This document shows, in pieces, positions 58,320 through 64,000 of a stretch of DNA of 64,000 bases. Each line of letters begins with the position of its first letter. The stretch's first letter is position 1. Source of the DNA: VXNE01 sp965116625 (GTDB lineage Bacteria > Pseudomonadota > Gammaproteobacteria > Pseudomonadales > Azotimanducaceae); contig OZ220717.1 in assembly GCA_965116625.1 (NCBI GenBank), forward strand, positions 1 through 64,000, written 5' to 3'. The notes below the pieces were generated by a model. That model saw only the letters and a list, made by a program, of their open reading frames with translations. It had not been told where the DNA came from and searched no databases. Position numbers and translations under genes: made by a program.

Positions 58320-58832
58320 ATGCAGAAGAACAAGTACGTGGGTGCAGTGCTCGCAGGGCTGATTGCGTTGTCCGGCGGCAATGCTGCCGCGGAAGCGGAT
58401 GGCGTCATGGCAAAGCTCCTGGCGCTCGAGGGGGAGTGGACGTTTCTCGACGAGAACGGGACGGACACCGGTGTCGTGGGCACCGTCTTCAAGCCCACGG
58501 CGAACGGCTCGGCATTGAGCGAGGTCATGATGCCCGGCGGCGACCACGAGATGCTGAACGTGTACCACGCCGACGGTGACCGCGTGCTGATGACGCACTA
58601 CTGCGCCGCCGGCAACCAGCCGCGGATGGAAGTCGTGACCGCCGGCGAAGACCGCCTCGAACTGCGCTTCGAGAGCATCACCAACCTGGCCCACGAAGGC
58701 GCCAACCACATGCACCAGGCCGAGTTTCAGTTCCGCGGTCCCGACCGCCTGACCACCTACTGGTACAGCATGAAGGACGGCAAGCTGTCCGACGAGGCCA
58801 CGGTGATCGACCTGGCGAGAAAGACGCAATAG
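58320..58832 (+). CDS. Secreted protein of unknown function (DUF1579-like)
   Basis: The 170-aa exported protein has a signal peptide (KYVGAVLAGLIALSGGNAAA) and a beta-barrel-like domain: LLALEGEWTFLDENGTDTG, then TFKPTANGSALSEVMM and HYCAAGNQPRM. This pattern is reminiscent of DUF1579/lipocalin-like proteins. It starts 29 bp after the carboxylase with GGAAGGA upstream and is 11 bp before the PQQ enzyme gene, so all three may share a transcript. Confidence 0.7.
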   Translation: MQKNKYVGAVLAGLIALSGGNAAAEADGVMAKLLALEGEWTFLDENGTDTGVVGTVFKPTANGSALSEVMMPGGDHEMLNVYHADGDRVLMTHYCAAGNQPRMEVVTAGEDRLELRFESITNLAHEGANHMHQAEFQFRGPDRLTTYWYSMKDGKLSDEATVIDLARKTQ

Positions 58833-58843
58833 CGTCTACCACG

Positions 58844-60316
58844 ATGCACGCAATGGCGTCCTGGCGCACCGCCGCCGCGCTTCTGCTCGCCCCGATTGCG
58901 GCTTTCGGCCAGGATCGTCCGCAACCACTTGCGGATCCACTGCCAGACGCGATCCCGAAAGGAGACATCGTGGTCGCCGCGGTGCCGTTCGTGCGCGCCC
59001 CGAAGACGACCGATCCCGCCAAGCCGGTGGGCACGAACGACGCGTACGCGCGCATCCAGTACCTGATGCCGATTCCCGATGGTTCGGGGCGGCTCGTGTT
59101 CAACGACCTGCGCGGCTTCCTGTACGTCACCGATGCCTCGGGCAGGGAGCCGGCCGTCTATCTCGACCTTAACGACCAGGACGTGGGCTTCTACAACGCC
59201 CAGTACCCGAACGAAACCGGACTGCTCGGATTCGCCTTTCACCCGCAGTTCGGCGACGAAGGAAAACCCGGATACGGGAAGTTCTACACCGCGTTCACTG
59301 CGGTGCCAGCCGGCTTCGGTTCGAACATCGACGATGCAGCCCTGAAGCAGCTCATGTTCTACGTGAGCGGACAGGACCAGGAGGACGTGATTCGCGAATG
59401 GACGGCGGCCGACCCCGGCGCCGATGTCTTCGACGGAACGTCCCGGGAGATTTTTCGTAACGCGCAGTTCGCGGCGACGCACAACATGGGAACGATTGCG
59501 TTCAATCCCAACGCTTCAGAAGATTCGTCCGACTTCGGGCTCCTCTATGCGTCCATCGGCGATGGCGGCTCGGCCAACGACCCGCAAGACAACGGTCAGG
59601 ACCTCGCCACTCCCCTCGGGGCGATCCTCCGGATCGATCCCCTTAAGCCCGGCGAGGACCGCGCCTACGGGATTCCCCAAGACAATCCGTTCGTGGATCG
59701 CGCCGGCGCGGCACCTGAAATCTGGGCCTACGGCATCCGGCATGCACAGCACTTTTCGTGGGACCGGGACGGTCGCATGTTCATCAACGACATCGGCCAG
59801 GACCAGGTCGAAGAGGTGAACCTGGGGCTTGCCGGCGGAAACTACGGCTGGCGCCTTCGGGAGGGCACGTTCGCCACCGCTTTCGGTGCGGGTGCGGGCG
59901 CAGCGGAGATCGGTAGCGTGTTCCCGCTTCCGTCCACCGACGAGGAACTCTTCGTGTATCCGGTGGCGCAATATGACCATGACGAGGGCTACGCCATCGG
60001 CAGCGGCTTCGTCTATCGAGGGGCTGACATTCCGGCGCTCAAGGGCCGGTATGTCTTTGCGGACATCACGCGCGGCAGGGTTTTCACCATTGGCACCGAT
60101 GCGCTGCGTCCCGGCCACCCGGCGCCGATCGACGAACTGCGGCTGAACGTAGACGGCGAGGAGCGCCCGCTGCTGGACATGGTCGGATTCGGGAACACCT
60201 ACCACGGCGGCGTCCGCGCCGATCTTCGGCTGGGTATCGACGCGGCAGGTGAACTGTACCTTCTCACGAAGGGCGACGGCTGGATTCGCAAACTGGTGGC
60301 GATGCCGGGCTCCTGA
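58844..60316 (+). CDS. PQQ-dependent sugar/aldose dehydrogenase (glucose/sorbosone dehydrogenase family)
   Basis: The 490-aa periplasmic enzyme has a signal peptide (SWRTAAALLLAPIAAFG) and the six-bladed beta propeller of the GSDH/sorbosone dehydrogenase family: ETGLLGFAFHPQF, HNMGTIAFNP, IGDGGSANDP, YGIRHAQHFSWD and FINDIGQDQVEEVN, with RYVFADITRG near the end. Members oxidise aldoses using PQQ; no PQQ biosynthesis genes are in the window. An in-frame ATG nine bases inside is an alternative start. Confidence 0.88.
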   Translation: MHAMASWRTAAALLLAPIAAFGQDRPQPLADPLPDAIPKGDIVVAAVPFVRAPKTTDPAKPVGTNDAYARIQYLMPIPDGSGRLVFNDLRGFLYVTDASGREPAVYLDLNDQDVGFYNAQYPNETGLLGFAFHPQFGDEGKPGYGKFYTAFTAVPAGFGSNIDDAALKQLMFYVSGQDQEDVIREWTAADPGADVFDGTSREIFRNAQFAATHNMGTIAFNPNASEDSSDFGLLYASIGDGGSANDPQDNGQDLATPLGAILRIDPLKPGEDRAYGIPQDNPFVDRAGAAPEIWAYGIRHAQHFSWDRDGRMFINDIGQDQVEEVNLGLAGGNYGWRLREGTFATAFGAGAGAAEIGSVFPLPSTDEELFVYPVAQYDHDEGYAIGSGFVYRGADIPALKGRYVFADITRGRVFTIGTDALRPGHPAPIDELRLNVDGEERPLLDMVGFGNTYHGGVRADLRLGIDAAGELYLLTKGDGWIRKLVAMPGS

Positions 60317-60363
60317 CAAAGGCCCCCCATCGACCGGCAACATCTTCTGGAGGACCAAGGGTC

Positions 60364-61185
60364 ATGCACATCGGAGTTGGCTTGCGGAACATGGGCGATC
60401 AGTCGACACCGGCGACCATGGGAGACTGCGCCCGCGCGGCGGAAGCCGCCGGTGTCGAATCCGTCTGGGTGACGGATCACATCGCCATTCCGCCCGACGA
60501 TGCCGAAGGCTCAGGCGGCCGCTACGTGGATCCCCTCATTGCCCTTGCGTGGGTGGCCGGTGCAACGAAGACCATCGGACTCGGTGTCGGCGTGCTCATC
60601 CTCCCCTACCGAACGTCGCCGCTGCTGCTCGCGAAACAGGTCGCGAGCGTCCAGGAGCTTTCCGGCGAGAGACTGCTGCTCGGCGTCGGCGTCGGGTGGA
60701 TGGAAGCGGAGTTTCGCGCGCTGGGCGTGGACCGCCGCCGCCGCGGGCGCATCTCGGACGAGACGCTCGCCTTCATGCGCGACTGTTTCGGGCACGATGA
60801 AGTCACGGCGAACGGCCAGCCGTTCCTGTTCCGGCCCCGGCCGGCGTGTCCGCCGATTTACATTGGCGGCGCTGCGCCCCATGCGCTTCGCCGCGCCGCG
60901 AAATACGGTGACGGCTGGTTTCCCACGGGCATGACGCCGGAGGCGTTCCCCGCGGCGCATGCGCAGTATGCGGAAATCTGCGCCGCCGAGGGTCGGCCGG
61001 TTGGAGAGGTCATGGTCATGGGACGGCTGCCATCGGCCGACACCGCCGCTGCAGGGCAATACCTGCACGACTTCGCCGAGGCGGGCGCCTCGCGTTTCGT
61101 GCTGAGCGGACGCTACGCGGACAGCGACGAGTACCGGCGAACCCTGGACACCCTGGTCGCTGCTGCGGCGGAAGCTGGACTGTAG
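60364..61185 (+). CDS. F420-dependent LLM-class oxidoreductase (TIGR03619-like)
   Basis: The 273-aa protein has the TIGR03619-type order: GVESVWVTDHIAIPPDD, KTIGLGVGVLILPYRTSPLLLAKQVAS, LLLGVGVGWMEAEF, PPIYIGGAAPHALRRAA and a C-terminal AGASRFVLSGRY. Many members use F420, but F420 is uncommon in this lineage, so FMN is possible. GGAGG precedes the start. Confidence 0.86.
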   Translation: MHIGVGLRNMGDQSTPATMGDCARAAEAAGVESVWVTDHIAIPPDDAEGSGGRYVDPLIALAWVAGATKTIGLGVGVLILPYRTSPLLLAKQVASVQELSGERLLLGVGVGWMEAEFRALGVDRRRRGRISDETLAFMRDCFGHDEVTANGQPFLFRPRPACPPIYIGGAAPHALRRAAKYGDGWFPTGMTPEAFPAAHAQYAEICAAEGRPVGEVMVMGRLPSADTAAAGQYLHDFAEAGASRFVLSGRYADSDEYRRTLDTLVAAAAEAGL

Positions 61186-61367
61186 GTGCGGGTGCGAAGG
61201 ACCGAACACTCTCGGCCAGGGGCGGCCTCGGGAACAGCAGTGGGCGCGGGTCGCCTTGACAACCAGCGGCAGCGGTAGCCAACATGGCCGGCTGACGCAT
61301 CGTCAAACTCATCGTACCGTGGTAGCGAACCGTCCCATCGAAACCTGCGCAGTGGCGCCGTGATCCC

Positions 61368-62615
61368 GTGAACAGGCGGTCGCTCATTCTGTACGGTGTC
61401 GGGGGGAGCCTGGTCGGCGCCGCCAGAGCGGAGCCCGCTCACTCCGGTGTCACCGACACCGAAATCACGCTAGGCATGTCGGCCGCATTCTCGGGGCCCT
61501 CGCGCGGTCTGGGGATCGAGTTGTACCGGGGCGCCAGTGCCTACTTCCAGCACGTCAACGAACAGGGCGGCATTCGTGGCCGCCGCATCGCCATCAAGAC
61601 CTACGACGACGGCTATCAGCCGGACCCCTCCGTCAATAACACCATGACCCTCATGCTGGAAGACGAGGTGTTCCTGTTGTTCGGCTACGTCGGCACCCCG
61701 ACGGTGACCCGGGTCCTGCCGATGCTCAAGAAGTTCCAGGACCGGAACATCTACCTGTTCTTCCCGTTCACCGGCGCGCAACCCCAGCGCGAGCCGCCAT
61801 ACGGAGACTTCGCGTTCAATCTGCGCGCGTCCTATCGGCAGGAGACAGCCGGGCTGGTCGACAATCTCGTCAGCATTGGCCGAAAGCGGATCGCGGTTTT
61901 CTACCAGGCCGACGCCTACGGGCGCAGCGGCTGGGCTGGCGTGCGGGCCGCGCTAAAGCGTCACGGAGAGCGCATCGCCGGGGAAGCGACCTACCGGCGC
62001 GGCTCGAAATTCACCGGCACGATGCGAAGACAGGTCGATATCCTCAAGGCGGCAGAACCGGATGCGGTGATCTGTATCGGCGCATACGCCGCCTGTGCGG
62101 CGTTCGCCCGCGATGCCGTCGACCACGGCCTCCGCGTCCCTATCGCCAACCTGTCTTTCGTCGGCAGCGAGAACCTTCTCAAACTGCTTACGGAGGGGCG
62201 TGAAGACAGCCGCCAATACACCGACCTCCTCGTGAACTCCCAGGTCGTGCCGAGTTACGAAGCCGTCTCCGTTGCCGCGGTCCAGGAGTACCGCGACTTC
62301 ATGCAGCGCTACGACCCGGAAGCGCCAGCCGAACTGGTACAGGAAGCGTATGCGCCGTTCGCCCACAGCTTCGTCAGCCTCGAGGGGTTTCTCGACGCCA
62401 AGCTGATGGTGGAAATACTGCGCCGACTGGGCGATGCGCCTTCGCGAGAGGCATTGCCCCGTGCCGTATTCAGCATCAAGGACTACGACCTCGGCATCGG
62501 AGAGCGCGTATCGTTCGGACCCGACCGGCGCCAGGGCCTGCAACGCGTCTACTACACCGTGGTCGACCAGGGGCGTTTCGTTCCCCTGGACGACTGGGGC
62601 AAACGGTTCGCCTGA
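61368..62615 (+). CDS. Periplasmic ABC-type branched-chain-amino-acid-like substrate-binding protein
   Basis: The 415-aa protein has a short, weakly hydrophobic leader (MNRRSLILYGVGGSLVGA) and a type I periplasmic-binding fold: GVTDTEITLGMSAAFSGPSR, GGIRGRRIAIKTYDDGYQPD, FGYVGTPTVTRVLP and ...RIAVFYQADAYGRSGWAG. It resembles Leu/Ile/Val-type (Peripla_BP_6) proteins. Start GTG at 61368. No permease or ATPase genes follow; a two-helix HAMP sensor gene starts 15 bp later, suggesting signalling rather than transport. Confidence 0.88.
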   Translation: MNRRSLILYGVGGSLVGAARAEPAHSGVTDTEITLGMSAAFSGPSRGLGIELYRGASAYFQHVNEQGGIRGRRIAIKTYDDGYQPDPSVNNTMTLMLEDEVFLLFGYVGTPTVTRVLPMLKKFQDRNIYLFFPFTGAQPQREPPYGDFAFNLRASYRQETAGLVDNLVSIGRKRIAVFYQADAYGRSGWAGVRAALKRHGERIAGEATYRRGSKFTGTMRRQVDILKAAEPDAVICIGAYAACAAFARDAVDHGLRVPIANLSFVGSENLLKLLTEGREDSRQYTDLLVNSQVVPSYEAVSVAAVQEYRDFMQRYDPEAPAELVQEAYAPFAHSFVSLEGFLDAKLMVEILRRLGDAPSREALPRAVFSIKDYDLGIGERVSFGPDRRQGLQRVYYTVVDQGRFVPLDDWGKRFA

Positions 62616-62630
62616 GCGGGGGCATTTTTC

Positions 62631-63398
62631 GTGAAGCTCGCGGACATCAAGGTCGAGAAACTCTTCCAGAAGACGTTGTTCGGCGTGCTCTCCCTGTTCG
62701 GGGTCATCGGACTGTCGACTTCGATCCTTCTCATCTACACCGTCAACGACTACCTGTCGGAGGAATACGAAGACAACAGCAAGGACATAGCGAAGACCGT
62801 CGCGGACTCGAGCGTCGACATCCTGCTGAATCGCGACCTCGCCGCCCTGCAGTCCCTGATCGACCAGTTCGTCGAAATCCAGGGCATCAGCTACATATAC
62901 ATCGTGGACGAGACCGGCGAGTTCCTGGCACATACGTTCGTTCCCGGCATCCCGGCAGAGATCCTCGCGGACGATCCCACCTCCACCGAGACCGTCGAAC
63001 GGAAGATTGACGGCATGGGGGACTTCGTCGAGGTGGGCAGCCCGATCCTGGCGGGGGTAGCCGGCACCGTCCGCCTCGGTATGGACACCGGGGTCATAGC
63101 ACTGAAAGTCCAGCGCGCCATCGGCAGGCAGCTGTACCTGGTCTGCATCATTTTCGCGGTGGGCGTGGCCGCGGCGCTGTGGTTCGTCAAGCTGGCGGCG
63201 AATCCCCTGCGCGACGTTCTCGCCTACGCGGTGGCACTCGCGCGCAACGAAGACCGGGAGGTGTCCAGTCGCCGCGAGGTTCTTGAACGCAAGGACGAGG
63301 CGGGGCAACTGGCGCGGCTCTTCCTGTATTTCTCGCGGGGCGAGCCGCCGGACGACGACGCGCCATCGGGGCCAGGGCGGGCCAGCCCGGGGGCCTGA
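62631..63398 (+). CDS. Two-helix sensor with periplasmic CACHE-like and HAMP domain, no output domain
   Basis: The 255-aa protein has TM1 (about 13-36: LFGVLSLFGVIGLSTSILLIY), a periplasmic domain of about 120 residues with CACHE-like features (ISYIYIVDETGEFLAHT, GTVRLGMDTG), TM2 (about 168-187: LYLVCIIFAVGVAAALWFV) and a HAMP-like linker (NPLRDVLAYAVALAR). It then ends in a Pro/Asp-rich tail. No kinase, GGDEF or methyl-accepting domain is encoded. Start GTG at 62631. Confidence 0.75.
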   Translation: MKLADIKVEKLFQKTLFGVLSLFGVIGLSTSILLIYTVNDYLSEEYEDNSKDIAKTVADSSVDILLNRDLAALQSLIDQFVEIQGISYIYIVDETGEFLAHTFVPGIPAEILADDPTSTETVERKIDGMGDFVEVGSPILAGVAGTVRLGMDTGVIALKVQRAIGRQLYLVCIIFAVGVAAALWFVKLAANPLRDVLAYAVALARNEDREVSSRREVLERKDEAGQLARLFLYFSRGEPPDDDAPSGPGRASPGA

Positions 63399-63403
63399 GC
63401 GCC

Positions 63404-64000
63404 ATGCCGATACGCTTTCCCAACATCCGCCGGTGGCTGATACTCGCGAGTTGCACTGCCCTGCAGCTTTGCCTCGGGACCGTGTACGCGTGGAGCTTCT
63501 TCCAGAAGATGCTCGTGGAGCAGTTTGGCTGGACCAACGGGCAAACTGCCGCGGCTTTCAGCATCACGATCTTCTCCCTGGGGCTTTCCGCCGCCTGGGG
63601 AGGCATGGCGCTATCCCGGTTCGGCCCGCGAAAGCTTGCCCTGGCAGGCAGCGTGATGTTTTGCGGCGGCTACCTCATCGGCAGCCTGGCCCTCGAACTG
63701 GATCTCCTCATGCTGTTCTACGTCGGGTATGGCGTCATGGGCGGCGCGGGCATCGGACTCGGCTACGTGACACCGGTCGCGACGGCGTCGAAGTGGTTCC
63801 CCGACCACAAGGGCCTGGCTACCGGGATCACCGTGATGGGCTTCGGCGTGGGCGCGCTGCTCCTGAGCAAGGGGCTGGCTCCGTTCCTCGTGGTGCAGAC
63901 CCAGCACGACCTGACGATGGTGTTTTTCTGGCTCGGCATCATCTTCGCCTGCATCCTGATCCCCGTGAGTTTCCTGATGTCCGATCCGCCGGCCGATTTC
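63404..64000 (+). CDS. OFA-type MFS transporter, N-terminal part (runs off the window)
   Basis: The first 199 codons are in frame to the window end. The protein opens MPIRFPNIRRWLILASCTAL and shows LGTVYAWSFFQKML, FSLGLSAAWGG, GGAGIGLGYVTPVATASKWF and DHKGLATGITVMGFGVGA, signatures of the oxalate:formate antiporter (OFA) family. Substrate could be oxalate, formate or another monocarboxylate. The ATG at 63404 starts five bases after the HAMP sensor stop, implying one transcript with the sensor and binding protein. Confidence 0.9.
   Translation, partial: MPIRFPNIRRWLILASCTALQLCLGTVYAWSFFQKMLVEQFGWTNGQTAAAFSITIFSLGLSAAWGGMALSRFGPRKLALAGSVMFCGGYLIGSLALELDLLMLFYVGYGVMGGAGIGLGYVTPVATASKWFPDHKGLATGITVMGFGVGALLLSKGLAPFLVVQTQHDLTMVFFWLGIIFACILIPVSFLMSDPPADF

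Overview
The window is about 64 kb of GC-rich bacterial chromosome, most likely from a gammaproteobacterium. The main evidence is gene order: rpmE, mrcA (PBP1a), pilMNOPQ, aroK, aroB and gltBD lie in one block, as in Pseudomonas and its relatives, although gltBD is inverted here. A DUF2333 protein, DsbD- and LplT/PlsC-type proteins and a TonB-dependent receptor agree with this. Stand-alone phytanoyl-CoA dioxygenases, a Uma2 protein, several toxin-antitoxin (TA) loci or TA scars and LLM flavoenzymes resemble marine or host-associated lineages, but I cannot name a genus.

Layout. 1-7 kb: a GAPDH-like gene without the catalytic cysteine, probably overlapping a second GAPDH gene cut by the window edge; a GST; a solo DsbD-alpha domain; a lipoprotein and DUF2333 pair; a ParE-type TA pair; and an H+/Na+-pumping pyrophosphatase. 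7-10.5 kb: two near-identical phytanoyl-CoA dioxygenases interleaved with three copies (one decayed) of a small membrane PH-like protein, plus one copy of a structured ~90-bp repeat. 10.6-18.2 kb: an LplT-PlsC fusion, PhoX, a DUF385-like protein, a macrodomain protein, a GNAT, hipBA with an AT-rich control region, and an HpcH/HpaI aldolase. 18.3-39.2 kb: the housekeeping block (L31, M48 protease, PBP1a, pilMNOPQ, aroKB, an EF-G-like GTPase, gltDB), with an ankyrin/Uma2 gene pair between pilQ and aroK.

39.4-49.5 kb: an orphan RHH antitoxin beside a VapC scar, a Nudix hydrolase, a frameshifted TonB receptor, malate dehydrogenase, an MBL hydrolase, a TlpA-like thioredoxin whose end runs into the second copy of the ~90-bp repeat, Ada-AlkA plus Ogt repair genes, and an EF-hand / ECF sigma / anti-sigma / metal-sensor operon. 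49.5-64 kb: a class III aminotransferase, two LLM oxidoreductases, a second M48 lipoprotein, two HCCA-isomerase-like DsbA proteins, a small unlisted 59-aa gene, a single-chain acyl-CoA carboxylase, a PQQ-type sugar dehydrogenase, and a solute-binding protein followed by an output-less HAMP sensor and an OFA-type MFS transporter that runs off the window.

I saw no rRNA, tRNA, CRISPR array, prophage or insertion-sequence transposase. No stretch longer than about 250 bases lacks a gene. The strongest leads are the structured repeat, the PhyH/PH-like cassette duplication, the cysteine-less GAPDH in tandem with a second GAPDH, and the receptor-like trio at the right edge. Family assignments rest on motifs read by eye.
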